Shown: positions 48,301 through 61,379 of the stretch, piece after piece
Layout: each line of letters starts with the position of its first letter
Numbering within the stretch: position 1 is the first letter of the stretch
DNA from: Pseudoscleropodium purum
Taxonomy: Eukaryota > Streptophyta > Bryopsida > Hypnales > Brachytheciaceae
Length of the DNA stretch: 64,000 nt
Direction of reading: 5' to 3'
Assembly: GCA_963969395.1 (NCBI GenBank)
Contig: OZ017797.1
Location: forward strand, 15,810,001 to 15,874,000
Position numbers and translations under genes: made by a program
Notes under the pieces: model-generated
Databases searched by the model: none
Told to the model about the DNA's origin: nothing
Seen by the model: the letters and a program-made list of their open reading frames with translations, nothing else

Positions 48301-50600
48301 ATTTTCAAGGCGAAAAATTATGATTAAAATATGATTACCAATGTCTCTTATTTCTCTTGCTATAAAAAATAAAATATATACCAAAATTTCTCATGAACGA
48401 AATTCACCAAACATGGTTGATTTTGCTTAGATGAACCATTCCTGAGCTTCTTAGGCTAGTGCAAAATCCAAAGGCAAATTATTATTGTTTTACAATAGTG
48501 AGCTTCATCACTTTACTAAACAAAACTCAGTGAGACCTCAACAAGCAACTGAGTCACTAAAAAAATTCTACAAAACTATCTAAGTAAGATAAAAGTACTT
48601 ATTTAAGATATTTTAAGCATTTTGGACTAGATGATGTAAAAAAGTCAAGGGGAACTGAGTTTAGGGTGTGTGCAAAAATAAGGTTGTAGAAGAATGCCAA
48701 AAGAAACAAAAAAATTTCTCCAAAAATGAATATTTTATTGAATATAAAAGTGGATTTTGCACCAGATCCATTCCAATTTTACAAACTCACCTATTGTAGT
48801 TAGCTTTGACACTTCTCCCTAGGCCAACAAGGAAGAGAGATGAGTGGACAAGAAGGTACAAACCAAGAATCTTTTTCAATGATCATTGCATTTAGTTGTT
48901 GTCTACAATAGGTTAGCCTACAAAGCAACTATAGGTAGCTTTTCCAAAATAGGTACTTCTACCTTATTGGCTGATAAAATTGAAATGCAATATAAAAGCA
49001 TCCTTAGTCCTCAACACTATAGTAGTTTGCTCTAAATGTGCCCATGTTCTAAAAGCAATCATTACACAAAGATACATTTTCTTTCTTCAAATGTACTAGT
49101 AGTGTACATTTCAAGAGGTGGTTGCTTTTAGTGACCATGGCATTTCAACTTCAAAAATTTGTAACTAATTCCACAAAGGTCCAAAAAATATGAAACAACT
49201 TGGGTTAGATGCCTTTTCCATTTTTTTTCCTATGGATATATATTGAAAATTGTTTCAAGGAGTTTAGCTTCCTCCAAAGGCAATCAACTTTTAAATGGTC
49301 ACTTTATGAGTAGACTACCTTATATGGCAATTCAACGATAATTCTAACTTTTGATTGATGGTGTATAATTAGAACTTGAAATTTGTATCATTGGAAGCTT
49401 ATCTAGAAGCACTTTGAGTATGGACAAGAAAATTCAAATTTAGACATTGGACAAACACTTCAAAAGCAAGGTAAAAGTCAGAAATTATAGAAGTCTTGAC
49501 AAATCATGGTTACCAAAACAAAATTTGGCCATTGACACTTCACATTGTCCAAAAAAATAACAAATTAATGAGAGGACGTGGTTCATAAGAGCAAATACCT
49601 AATTGGTATTTGTCTACATACATCATATTAATTTTCTTTTTTCTTTTATAGGAGCAACTTGAAGTTGAAAAAGTTGAAAATAATTATAGACACTTACACT
49701 TGACTATGGAATTTTGGGAAAAGTAAAAGTGATTTTTTAAAAAATAAGCGAAAAGTTAAAATGTCAATGCTTTTAAAGCATTCTTTTCACCAATGATTTG
49801 ATGGTTCTCTACAACCAATTTTCTAATTTTTGATAAAATTAAAACTTGAAAATTTGATATTTTTCACTTGGTTGGTTGAAACACTATAAAGACTCTTTTG
49901 GGCACATACACTTGTTGAGGGCTCTTTGACAATACCAATTCTTTAGTTGGCATGATAGTCACCAAGATCCTAAAATCATCACAAATATACACACATTTAA
50001 ACAATCATGTGTTTTAGTAGTACATATGCAATGTAGAAAGTAATTCCATATATTAAGGTAACAATATGCATATGTGACACTTTTTCTAGTCCCACTACCT
50101 CAAACTAAGGTCAAATAAAGAGAAATGCAACTCTCAAGTAGTTTTGTAATTTTTTGATATTTTAATAATATTTTACAAAATTTCAAAGTTATGAACATGG
50201 GGGGTCTTATACTTGAAACAAGACTCACTTGAATGAACACTCTTAAAGCACAAAATGTCTTAATTTTCATTGAATGCTTCAAAAAACTGTCCATGTCTCA
50301 TTGCAGTTGCTTTTGATAGTTGTTGTGGTTTTGAGTCATAAGAATGTTCATTCAAGGCCATTTTTTAAGGGGTCAAAGAACAAAAAGTGTTGCAATTAGA
50401 TGCTTCTACCTTATAAGTGTTTGGTCTTAAAGAGAAAGAGAATGAACTCCAATCCTTATGTGGGTTGGCATAATTATGTAGAGAGTCTATTCATCTAATG
50501 TCTAATTTTAATATTGAAAAATTACAAATGCAATTTATATGTTAGGTAGGTTCAATATGAATGATTGATTCTATTCTATAATATTTTATTTATAATATTG
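42350..50600. repeat. AT-rich repeat DNA with degenerate local repeats
   Basis: No gene is recognised. Near 45,510, 45,600 and 45,695 a TTACTGGCTAT-type block recurs about every 95 bases, a degenerate tandem array. Around 46,290 and 46,390 an AACCTCAAATTCT block recurs. About 49,040-49,180 is a rough inverted copy of 8,590-8,730. All short ORFs look like chance. Confidence 0.45.
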
Positions 50601-50610
50601 CAAAAAAGTA

Positions 50611-51076
50611 CATGATCTAACATTGAAATGTATTATAATGTATTGAAGTTGTATTGTTTAGTATTGCACCAATATTTAAGGAAAAGCCTTACACTATCCA
50701 TTCAAAATATGGCTCCCCCTTGGTTTGCATTAGTTGCCTCCCTCTCGTCTCAAAAAATTTATAGGTCATTGATTTGTTTTAAGAAAAAATGCTTATCCTC
50801 GAAATTGCCATTGATTTCTCAAAAAATCACAAGCCATTGATTTTGTATGTTAACATTGAAATGTATTATAATGTATTGAAGTTGTATTGTTTAGTATTGC
50901 ACCAATATTTAAGGAAAAGCCTTACACTATCCATTCAAAATATGGCTCCCCCTTGGTTTGCATTAGTTGCCTCCCTCCCGTCTCAAAAAATTTATAGGTC
51001 ATTGATTTGTTTTAAGAAAAAATGCTTATCCTCGAAATTGCCATTGATTTCTCAAAAAATCACAAGCCATTGATCT
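50611..51076 (+). repeat. 233-bp tandem duplication
   Basis: Two head-to-tail copies of a 233-base unit start near 50,611 and 50,844. They differ at only a few positions, for example CTCTCGTCT against CTCCCGTCT. The near-identity indicates a recent event. The same 70-residue frame appears in both, but it has no recognisable motif. Confidence 0.9.
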
Positions 51077-51094
51077 TGTGAGATTTAATTTGAG

Positions 51095-51255
51095 ATGTTC
51101 AAATATGAAATACGAAATGAATACTGAATATGTACACAATACTCGATATGGATACAAATATGGGATGAATATTGAATATGGGTATTGGATACAAATACAA
51201 TATTGGATATGGATACCGGATGAACACTAGATACGGGTATTGGGTACGGATATGG
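51095..51255. repeat. Degenerate minisatellite of GGATAYGGGTATTG-like units
   Basis: Short units built from GATATGGATAC, GAATATTGGATA and GGGTATTGG recur in tandem with variation over about 160 bases, directly after the 233-bp tandem duplication. Confidence 0.65.
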
Positions 51256-51719
51256 GAAGAATTATCCCATATTAATTGTCACTATGTTGGTTCTTGAAAA
51301 TTATAAGAGAAAGGAGGGGGAGGGTTTGCAATGAACATTTTAAAATCTTCAAATTCCAAAAATGAGCACAAAAATGGAGTCACTTTTGGGTGGATAGTGG
51401 GTACCTCTCCTCACTAAGCACTTAAAAGATGCCTCTATGTACATTTAAGGAAAAGCCTTACACAATCTCTTCAAAACATAATTCAACAATGGAATTTGGG
51501 TGTGATTTGAGAGTATGTTGGAGAACAATGCAGTTTGGTTCATATTTAAATATACATCAAATCCTCAAGGAATTGACATTAAGATTTTAAACGATATATG
51601 AACATAAATGTCCTCAAGAAAGAAAAGTTTTTTTATTTCATCCATCTAATTGTCTATAGATTTTTGTACTATCTCTCTTATATTTGTATATAATAGGTTT
51701 TAGAATTTCATTTGAAAAT

Positions 51720-53041
51720 ATTATACAGTTTAACTTTTAAAGGTTTTGACTATGTTTTCATAAAAACAGTTCAAAACTATGTGATTTTTAGTACAAGTAC
51801 CAATTTTTTTTTAAAAGTGTTTTTGGATACATGTATCTTTAGGATCTTATAATACTCTGGTTTGAGAAGATGTGGAAAAAATCTCAAAAATTTCTACTGT
51901 GTAGATTGCAAAATATTAGCGTTTGAATTAACAAAAATCCTTTTTTGGGCCTTGCAAAAAATCGTGTAGTTGCACTTCACAAGCTCATGTTTGTATGAAA
52001 AAATGTCCAAAATGGTAGTGCTTCTTTAGATTCATTCTTAAGGCAAGTTAACTACATGCTTGAAAAAATTCAAATCATTGGGAATTGTACAATGTTCTTG
52101 TAGGAAAAAATAGTAAGTAGGTAGTAGTAGAAAATGATTCAAAATACTAAATTATTAAGAATTTAAATATGGAATCGGAAAATGCCAATTCCAATGGTCA
52201 ACATGTTGTAACAAACAATCTACATCCTAAGGTTTAATTTTTTCCAAAAATATTGAAAATTGGATAAGATAAAGGATTTTAAAGTTTATTTTTAGAATAA
52301 GAAATCCATAACTGTTTGCAAACCAAAAAATCCTCGTAATTTTTGAATCATTGATCAAAATGGAGTGATTTAAGTTTTCAATGTATACACAACTCTAAAA
52401 AACCAATTTCAAATTTTTGTTTTTGAAAAAAGTTTTTTTTTTTTTATCTGCCCAAATTGTTGAGTTACAAAAAAAGTAACATATTTGGCTATAACTTTTG
52501 ACTCATATTTCCAAATGTCATGACATTTAGTGCATGTAAAAGATATTCTTCATCTCCACCTTCTCTTTAAATTTGGGCCCAAAATATGAAAATCTTTAGT
52601 CACATGCACCTGCCAAAAATTTCTATATAATCAAAAAATGCAATTTGGTCCTTTAGGGGTTAATATTTGAATTGTGATGCATTCTTATTTATATCCTATC
52701 ATGATCATTAATTAAATTTAGACCCAAAAGTATTTGGTCAATGTTTTTTTTATCAAATACCTTCAAATTTATAATATACTATACAACCACAAAGGGGTTT
52801 CAAGTAATTCAATGGTTTATTACTTGAACGCCAAAGTGGACATTTTGTGTCCAATGGATGACATGAATCATACTGTATAGGACACAAGTGCAATTATTCA
52901 TCTTCAAAATTTGCTTTGGAAAGGGAAGATCTTTTATAGTAGTTTGACTTGCAATGACTACTTTTGTAATTTTGGAGGCTAGTGATTCACATGATAATAG
53001 AAAAGGATGATTTTGAAGGTCCCCCCTTTGACGTTTAAGGG
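51720..53041 (+). repeat. Interspersed repeats ending in TTAA-type termini
   Basis: About 51,840-52,230 is the inverted partner of 300-720. At 52,650-52,663 the sequence TTTAGGGG followed by TTAA resembles a piggyBac-type right end. About 52,830-53,041 matches 9,200-9,422 (shared GGAGGCTAGTGATTCACA) and ends in TTTAAGGGG. At least two element ends are therefore stacked here. No transposase is visible. Confidence 0.55.
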
Positions 53042-53329
53042 GTGATTGGTACAAAGCAATGGCTCTTGAGTGCACTGCCACATCTCACAAGGTGCCTTGC
53101 CACTTCTTTGATGCTGTGGTCAAATGGAGTGCAATTGGTGGCAATGCTCTATTACTCTAAACATGTCCTAACTAAGCTTATACAACAACAGCATAATATC
53201 ATGCCCATTCAAATGCACTGCTGAGGGAGCATCCAACGTCTGCAGAACAATGGTACATATCAGTTGCTAAACCATAGTCAAATGTCGGCTCGGTTAGGAA
53301 GGAGGAAAACACCATGATGGAAGTCCCTT

Positions 53330-53700
53330 GACAAAAAGGGTAATAAGACATGCACGACAAACAAAAGTCGAAACAGGACTGCTACGACGCCATGGGCGGC
53401 ATTTTCGTAAAGCTACAAAAGACTGCTAAAAATGCCCCAACTTCAAATTTAACACTAAAATTCAGCACTCCCATTATGATTTCCCTCTACCTCCGAAACT
53501 CCCTTTAGTGGCACTCCCTCTAAATTTAGCGCTCCCTCTAAATTTAGCTTAACCCCTTTTCCAGCGCCACTAATTGGAACTGGAACTGGAAAACAGTAGA
53601 CCTACAGTAGTAGCTTCCACTATGCCCCACCCTTGAGAAAATTGCCGGTCTCCTTCCTCGGAGTCCAAGTTTCCCCGCGCACACCACCCCTCCGTCAAGC
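53330..53700 (+). repeat. GC-richer segment shared with 61,790-62,060
   Basis: Blocks such as AAAAAGGGTAA, ACTGCTACGACGCCAT and GAGAAAATTGCCGGTCTCCT recur in the same order near 61,800-62,040 as AAAAAGGGTAA, ACTGCTATGACGCCAT and GAGAAAATTGCCAGTCGCCT. The copy here carries an extra stretch of about 190 bases, including a 19-bp tandem pair CTCCCTCTAAATTTAGC at about 53,514-53,552. The nature of the shared segment is unknown. Confidence 0.6.
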
Positions 53701-55812
53701 TTTACCTCACCCCCCCATTCCTGTGTGATGCTCTGTTTCTATGCTGAGCTCCCGTCGCTCGTCAGGTACGGTAGTCGCTGCCATTTGACAAAGTGGGTTG
53801 ATTTGGCGGCACTGGATACACTTGCTTTGGATTTGGATCCTCACCTTCGCCATACTTAGTGTGCCGAAACTTTCGGGATTTTTCGAGTTGTGCTTTTCTG
53901 GGCGGACTCAAGTGTTTGTTGTCAGGGCTTAGCTTGTTGCGGGATGGCGGGATAGGGATTGGAGTTTCGGACTTCTGGGGTCTTTCGGGTCTTTCGGCGT
54001 CGAGTTTGCGTTGGGTTTGAGATTCTTCCTTTGTGAGTCTGATGTACTTGCTGCTTCGGTGTAGGCGTTTCCGATAGCGATGTGACGATCGGTCTCCTGG
54101 GTTTGAATAATCTTGTTTCGAAGAGGGTTTGGAGTTTTTTGAGGTCTGTGTTTGACATTGTTCATGTGGCGTTGAATGGGAGTGTGGTCAGTTAGTGAGA
54201 CTAATAGGTGGTGGGTTTGTTTCTGGAGATTGATTAGTTTAGTAGCGCAAGAGAAGTAAGGGTTAGGATTAGGATTAGGATTGTGCGTTTGAGGAGAAGA
54301 ACGTGTTTGGTTTAGCTTCTTTGTTTTTTTAGAGTTTCGTGCCGTTTTGTTTTCGTCACACCTTCGCGTTCCTTTAAAGAGTTTGTTCTCGTTTCTTCAG
54401 GCGTGGTTAGTTCGGCAATCGCGTTGTAGGATTTTTATTTTATGTGTTTTGACTTCGTACTCGTTGGTTGCGTTGGCGCAGATTGTGAAGGAGAGTAATT
54501 GCCTGTATGAGATGTTTCTGATGGAGTCTCAAGGCTTATGAGATGTTTTTCAAGGACATCACGTCGCTATCGCAGTGTACCGACTAGTTGTGGATGCAAC
54601 TTCTGTCTGGATTTTTGTTATCCTGCTGCTAGGTATGTATACCCGACATAACATCATGTAAGCTATGCACATGGAGATGGGTATCTTTGGTAACCAGTTT
54701 GGTTGAGACAGGTGTAGCTGCGGGTCGCTAGTTGCTTAAGGTTAAGAGTTGGATAGAGTGGAATAGTCTCTGGATACTGTGGGGACGTATTGATTTATAT
54801 AATAATGTTACGAATTTGACACTTTAGTTCGTCAACAGCGTGTATCATTACAAATGTTCAGACCAGTGCGAGGGGAAGCCTTTTGTGTATGTCATGTGTC
54901 AAGTCAGGTTTCCAGTGTCACGGGAGTTAAAAGTATTTTGTGTGAGGCATGTATCGTGTCATGTGTCTAATGTCATTGTCACGTATCTAGTGTCAATGCG
55001 ATGGGTTTAGTGTGACGTGTCTAAAGTAGGCGTACCCCGAACCCCTTTTCTAAGATTTGTAAGATTTCTAGGTTGACATGTTATACATTTGTAGATAGGG
55101 GATGCAATTGGAAAGGGTCTGTCATAGGCATCCATTCCTGAGTGTCACGCGTAGCTATCCTAGGATTTCAGCTTAGAGAATATGTGGAATTTGACGTAAG
55201 TGTTGCAAAGTTAAGAAATGGCTTACGTTGGGTTTCGTTAGAAATTTGTCCTTTGGCCGCCGAGAGAGCCGGACCAGTGGAAGTGTCGCTTTTGGGCGGT
55301 GCATACCGTAGACATTTTCATTATGTATTTCACGCGATGTTCTTTTCTCTTGGAACTCAGCCATTTGAGAAATAATCGGGTGTGCTTTCTGGTAAATTTG
55401 AACTTCACTGCAAATAGACGGAAACAGACTGCCTAAAGCTGTGATTTTCACATCCTTATGCATTTCTGCTAGTTGATAAATGCCATTTTGCTTTGGCGCT
55501 TTTCTCATGAAGGTGGTCTCAATTTTGTTATACTGAAATTGCGAAATTTTCCATTATTCGGTCTTATTCAATTGCTGTTCCGTTGATTTAGATTGGACTT
55601 AACTTAGTGCTTTTTTTTTTATGTGAACAAAGAGAATCAGTGACTTCTTACAATACTGATTAGAAATTTCGATTGATACAGATGGATGTCTGACAGTACG
55701 TGACTATATGGCGACAGAAACGTCATCAAGTGCGCTCTCAGGGAAATATTGAGATAATTCTTGGTCACGCCCTAATCGACTCCAGTGGAGGCATGTTACA
55801 AATTGGGACTGA
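53640..55812 (+). promoter_or_regulatory. Promoter and probable spliced 5' leader of the CDPK gene
   Basis: This GC-richer region precedes the kinase and has no convincing coding frame. A possible leader exon ends at 53,765 (CAG then GTACGG). A good acceptor (TTGATACAG) ends at 55,681, just before a short stretch leading to the start codon. GGATTA occurs three times in tandem near 54,258-54,275. The leader intron is inferred from consensus only. Confidence 0.4.
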
Positions 55813-55831
55813 ATGGGTAACAGTTGTGTAG
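55708..55831 (+). promoter_or_regulatory. Upstream ORFs in the CDPK leader
   Basis: One upstream ORF (55,708-55,752) encodes 14 residues. A second (55,793-55,831) encodes 12 residues and overlaps the kinase start at 55,813 in another frame. An even shorter one (MDV) begins at 55,682. The kinase AUG has U at -3 and G at +4, a mediocre context. Such an arrangement can lower translation of the main frame if these AUGs lie in the mature leader, which is not proven. Confidence 0.5.
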
Positions 55832-57540
55832 GAGCGGCTGGGTATTTTCAAGGCTTCACCAGTGCAATTGCGCTGGGTGGGCGTGGTAGCACTAGATCCA
55901 CAGAAACATCACCTGGTGTATCGAAAGCAGATAATAATCGATGCAGGGCTGAGGGGGAATCCCCTGAGGCTCAACGGAAACCACCACGCCCGAATTACAT
56001 CCCTGCTGTAGAAGCGCCTGATTCTCAGCAATTCAAGGAGGTGATTGAGGCCATGAAGAAGGGGAGAGAGATGAAACCTGTCCCCGGGCAGAGCTTAACG
56101 TACTCCGTGCTACAGCGGAGGACTGAGAACTTAAGGGACTTGTACGTTTTGGGAAAGAAGCTGGGACAAGGCCAATTTGGCACCACGTACTTGTGCATTG
56201 AGAAGTCCTCAAACAGGGAGTATGCATGCAAGTCTATTGCGAAAAAGAAGCTCATTTCCAAGGAGGATGTGGATGACGTGCGTCGTGAACTGCAAATTAT
56301 GCATCACCTTTCGGGGCACCCTAACATTGTCATGATTAAAGGGGCATATGAAGATTCTACTTCAGTGCATTTGGTGATGGAACTTTGCGCTGGTGGTGAG
56401 CTGTTTGACCGCATTATTCAAAGAGGGCACTACTCGGAAGCCAAAGCTGCAGTGCTTACTCGCACTATCGTGGGTGTGGTTGAGACTTGCCATTCCCTTG
56501 GGGTGATGCACAGGGATTTGAAGCCGGAGAATTTCCTGTTTTCTAGTTCAAAGGAGGATGCGGCTTTGAAAACTACTGATTTTGGGTTATCGATGTTTTT
56601 CAAGCCCGGAGAAGTTTTCAAAGATGTGGTTGGGAGCCCATACTACGTTGCCCCTGAAGTGTTGAGGAAAAATTATGGCCCTGAAGCTGATGTTTGGAGT
56701 GCTGGAGTGATTCTATACATCCTCCTTAGTGGTGTTCCTCCATTTTGGGCAGAAACTGAGCAAGGTATTTTTGAGCAGGTTTTGAAATCAGAGCTTGATT
56801 TTGCCTCAGATCCATGGCCTAAAATCTCTGATAGTGCCAAGGACCTGATTCGCAAAATGCTCAACCCTCAAGTTTCGAAGAGGTTGAAGGCTCATCAAGT
56901 GTTGGCACATCCTTGGATCTGTGAAGATGGAGTTGCACCTGACAGACCTATCGATTCAGCAGTGCAGTCTCGGCTCAAGCACTTTTCAGCAATGAACAAG
57001 CTGAAGAAAATTGCCATCCGGGTCATAGCTGAGTCTTTGTCAGAGGAGGAAATTGCAGGTCTGAAGGAGATGTTCAAGATGATGGACACTGACAACTCAG
57101 GATCTATTAGTTATGAGGAGCTGAAGGCTGGCCTAACTAAGGTAGGTTCAAATCTCAAAGAAGAGGATGTTCGACATCTCATGGAGGCTGCCGATGTCGA
57201 CGGTAATGGAACAATCGACTATGGAGAGTTTCTTGCTGCCACTCTCCATCTGAACAAGGTTGAACGAGATGAGAACATGTTTGCTGCTTTTTCTTACTTG
57301 GACAAGGATAATAGTGGCTATCTGACGATTGATGAACTTCAACATGCCTTGAAAGAGTTCAACATGGGAGACATATCTGTGGATGAGTTGCTTCAGGAAA
57401 TTGATCAAAACAATGATGGGAAGATTGACTACATCGAGTTCGTTGCGATGATGCGTAAGGGAAACCAGGGTGGTGCTGGCCGCTCATCGTTACGGCACAG
57501 CCAAGGCTTGAGCTTGAATGATGTTTTGATGATTGGATAG
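55813..57540 (+). CDS. CPK: Calcium-dependent protein kinase (CDPK/CPK), subgroup I-like
   Basis: This is a 575-residue Ser/Thr kinase that senses calcium directly and phosphorylates substrates near membranes. The N-terminus MGNSC fits Gly2 myristoylation and Cys5 palmitoylation. Residues 6-105 are variable. The kinase domain spans about 111-369: Gly loop [10 protein letters not shown] (117-126), Lys140, HRDLKPEN (233-240), DFG (256-258) and APE (280-282). The autoinhibitory junction is at about 375-405. Four complete EF-hands follow: [12 protein letters not shown] (425), [12 protein letters not shown] (461), [12 protein letters not shown] (497) and [12 protein letters not shown] (531). An in-frame TGA lies directly before the ATG, which fixes the start. 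The coding sequence is uninterrupted, unusual because most plant CDPK genes have several introns. No inactivating change is seen. Subgroup I is inferred from the kinase and junction sequence. Confidence 0.97.
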   Translation: MGNSCVGAAGYFQGFTSAIALGGRGSTRSTETSPGVSKADNNRCRAEGESPEAQRKPPRPNYIPAVEAPDSQQFKEVIEAMKKGREMKPVPGQSLTYSVLQRRTENLRDLYVLGKKLGQGQFGTTYLCIEKSSNREYACKSIAKKKLISKEDVDDVRRELQIMHHLSGHPNIVMIKGAYEDSTSVHLVMELCAGGELFDRIIQRGHYSEAKAAVLTRTIVGVVETCHSLGVMHRDLKPENFLFSSSKEDAALKTTDFGLSMFFKPGEVFKDVVGSPYYVAPEVLRKNYGPEADVWSAGVILYILLSGVPPFWAETEQGIFEQVLKSELDFASDPWPKISDSAKDLIRKMLNPQVSKRLKAHQVLAHPWICEDGVAPDRPIDSAVQSRLKHFSAMNKLKKIAIRVIAESLSEEEIAGLKEMFKMMDTDNSGSISYEELKAGLTKVGSNLKEEDVRHLMEAADVDGNGTIDYGEFLAATLHLNKVERDENMFAAFSYLDKDNSGYLTIDELQHALKEFNMGDISVDELLQEIDQNNDGKIDYIEFVAMMRKGNQGGAGRSSLRHSQGLSLNDVLMIG

Positions 57541-58197
57541 GCTTTACATCGAGGGAAGAGCGAATTCAGCTGCATGTAGTCACCTCAATATAGCTGTGAT
57601 AATATCTGAATGCCAGTTGTTTCTACTCAGGGTTCCTGTGTGCCCGGCACAAGGAGTAGCTTTTTTTTGTGTATATCACATTTCAATGCAGAGTTGAACA
57701 TTCTCTGCTAAGAAGCAGTATTTTTCAAACATGCACCGTCGCATAGTCTATGTGTAACTGCAACTAGGACACGTCTCTTTCTTCACAGTTTAGGCTGCTA
57801 CAGAGATAGAGCATTCGCTACCTCTATAAATAGTATACACTACCTCTGTAGAACTACTATCCACAAGTGCTCGTAATATTTCATCACTATGTAAATCAAT
57901 TCTATGCATGAATGCAAATGAACGTGTGCCCTTGAATATAATGATTAAAAAAGATTTTAGCCACAAAGCTTTACTTTTCATGAGCTTGATCGTCGTGCAC
58001 TGCTTTCACACAAATCCTCTACACAGAATCTACTTACTTCTACCAGCTATGCTTACATGAAGGTTACAAAGCGAAAGCTAATGGTATGAGCCGGTATTGG
58101 ATGTAGGAGCTTTTCCTGAATGATTGTCAAATTATGTTTTTAACTGCACCACGATTACAAGAGTGGTCAAGGATGATCTTCGACAATTCAGAACGGA
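57541..58197. other. Intergenic region between convergent CDPK and methyltransferase genes
   Basis: Both flanking genes end here, so the stretch should hold both 3' untranslated regions. T-rich and AATAAA-like stretches occur, but no defined poly(A) signal can be singled out. No gene is visible. Confidence 0.5.
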
Positions 58198-61100
58198 CTA
58201 CCGAACTTTGGCAGACCTTACCCTGTCCTGCACAACTTGAAATCCTCGAGATACTCGCTTGGAGAAGTCCAACTGAGACTGGAGAACCTTCTGGACATAT
58301 TTGGACTCCGCTTTCAATTTCTCAATAAACATCTGCTTCTCCCGAGTCTGTTGTTGGTTGTGCGATGTCGTCTCATAATGATGGTGAGCGGAGAACCCTC
58401 TAGATGCTACAAGGCTAATGTTTCCCTGTGACGGTACCGCAACTGTAAATGCCATGCCACCACTCGCAGCTGTGCCAGTCGCCGGGGAAATCAAGGCATC
58501 TCTGCATTACACAAAATTTATGTAAGAATCACAACTTAGGCGAATAAAAATGGTTCACGAAAGGGTACGGTTCGGTCGTCCAAAAAATACTGGGTCCATA
58601 TTGAAACCAGATGGCACATGGAAGTGTTAAAAAATGATCCAATCGTTTTGCAATTCGTGACCATAGCAGGCTTTACCATCACAAATGGGGTTCTCTTATG
58701 AAATCTGATGTACATGGGGGATAATAAATTTGAAAAGTAACACTCGTCAAGTTGATCTTCCGAGATCCCTCCCTGTTTAAGTGTCAACCAAGGTGAAAGT
58801 TGAGACGAACATGCAAATCTAGACTTGAAGGCATGAATATTCGCCATTTCACTTTTTATCAAGCAAGGGTCATTCAAAGTCTGGTAAAGATCCCTGACTA
58901 AATGCAGCATACCGGTAAGCCCAACAGGCTTCTTGGATTTTCCGTCCCTGAGGTGAGGCGGGGTCAAAACCGGGTCCATACTGTCCAGACGCTCTCTCCA
59001 AAATGGATGGCGGAGGCGCGTCTGTGTGCAAATTGACCTGAGTCATTTAGTGAATGTCTCATTAGAATACCAATACGAGAGAAAGATACGGCAAATTACT
59101 TCTCAGTTGGGCAAGGCAAGGAGCAGCATCAAATAGGAAAAGTCATGAAAAGTACACATATTCGCGATACAAGCATAAAAGAAAACTGAGTCATCATCAC
59201 AATTTGTAGATCCTATTAAAAACCTATCCAACTACCACATGCTGGCAGGGAGTTTGGAATCAGAAATACTTGCAAACTAAAAACAACCCTAGGTTCTTTT
59301 TACCCAAAGAAAGCTCATACGAGACAGTTATAACCAAGGATTAAAAATTACCACAACAGTGCCATGTTTGGGATGCAACAGCTGACTCAAAGATGTCAAA
59401 AAAGGTCCATTTCTTCTCCACAGTTTAGTGGGAACAACATCTTCACCATCGAAAGCGTCCACAAAAACTAGATCATAATACTGACGTTTTGAACGCTCCT
59501 TAGTGGATTCCCTCCGCCCCAAAGCTTCAACAAAAGCCTCTCCATCAGCCTCATACACTGTCAGCCTATTTAAACTTTCCCATAAAACCTCCCGAGTTAC
59601 TTCATCCTCTTTCCCTGCGTCTGCATGTCCTCTCACACCTCCATTTGAAAATAAGTGATCTTCCATTCCATGTTTTGGTGCTTGCGAAGAATCATGATAC
59701 GAAGTTTCTGATTGCAAACGACGTATTTTACAAGGGGGATATCCCATGGTCTCGACAGCTGCCTCTATGACAGCGCCATCGATCTCGACCACATCCAATG
59801 TTGCACCTGATTAAGAAGCAGCATCTATTATATTAAGAACGCAGTGTCACGAGCGCTCCTGTGATTCGTCATGCGCATTTTTCCCGTCTCTTACCCTGTC
59901 CCTATATATAGGTTTGGCTAGTATGATGTTATGTGCAGACACTATAATACCAGGCTAAAGTCCCAAATTGAAAATCGTCCTCAAGAAAAATAATAAACTT
60001 GAATATCACAATTCCGCTGCTATAGCATACATCACACACTAGTATAAAATCCTCCATCTCACTCGGTATTGTAAGAAAACTTAGCCGCTTTAATCCCTAT
60101 CAAATTGTAACAGCATTTAAGGCAGTTTCTAAAATAACTCAGCCAATTGTAACGTGACTAGGTTATTCTAAAAAAACTGTGAGGGTGGGTTTTCTACCAG
60201 TTTCAGGCGCCCAAGAAAAACCACTGGAGTGAGGACATGGACCAACGGAGTGCTCACGAAAACCTTTCTTCCTCACATTTGAAATAGGGACACACGTACC
60301 AGGCAAGTTGTGGGCTAGAAAAAGTGGTAGGCTCCCTCCTCCAAGTCCGATGCATAGGATTCGCATATCCCTTGCTCTGTGAGTCACCTGCTCCAAACTA
60401 TAGCCACCTAGGCTCATAGTTGTGAGTCCCACAGATAACATACTTTTCACATCTGCAATCACACAGCATGAAACTGCGTAAAAACGTATGTAGTTTCAAA
60501 GATGCGCTTAAGGCCAAGCATGGGTAATTGCTTTAATCCCTAAATGCCTAACCCTGTTGATAAGTGCCAGACCTAAGGTGAAGAAGTAAACTAGAATCAG
60601 ACTATACAAGCGATTGAAGAACTTGATGCATTTGTCAATCAGAGCATCTCCTTTATAAGGTACAAAGAGAACACAAGTGATTGCCATGATCTAGAGGTGC
60701 ACTTTCACGACAATAACAAAAAATGGGTCCTGGACACAAAGGACTCACATTCGAAAGCAATGCAGTTTGGTTGTTGAACCAGGAAGACTTCCGAAGGGTA
60801 TCTGTCATTGCTTACAACCATGACTTTGGCTACGCTTTGTCGGGTTATAGCATTGAAACGAAGCACCCGCCATTCGTATCCGAGGACCTTGAACTGCCCA
60901 TGACAGTGATTAGCCCTCCCCAACTGGCTCTGCCTCTGTTGCAACTCCCGCTCTGTCGCTGTCCACTCTTCTGGTCTCTTTTACAATGCTCGCAATTCAC
61001 AGGTACAACGGTCGAATAAATTTCAAGCGTACTGAGTTTACACGACAGAAGCAGTCATAATATTCTTGAAAGGAGCTGTGAAGACCTTGGGCCAACTGCT

Positions 61101-61348
61101 AAATCAAGAAGTATCAGCATATCCAAGATGCTCTAATCTTCTAACATATTCTTTCTTTGCATGAATCCTCTAATATCCTGAGTTCAAGAATGAAAAATTC
61201 GGTGCTCAGTCAACTATTCTAGTCAAGTGTAGATACTGACAACTATCAAGCAGCTATAGTGAAAAGTGGGTGGGCAATAGTGCTCTAGACGTTACGCATA
61301 TCATTCTTGAGCAATTGTTTGAAGTAACCCTTCTCCAATTTAGATGGA

Positions 61349-61379
<31 letters not shown>

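Noticed and set aside
53048..53224. Short frame with a CHFFDAVVKW-like stretch, considered as a transposase remnant
   Set aside because: The pattern is too short and no catalytic motif could be identified.
54258..54275. GGATTA tandem run as a possible interstitial telomere
   Set aside because: The plant telomere unit is TTTAGGG. Three copies of GGATTA are too few and of the wrong unit.
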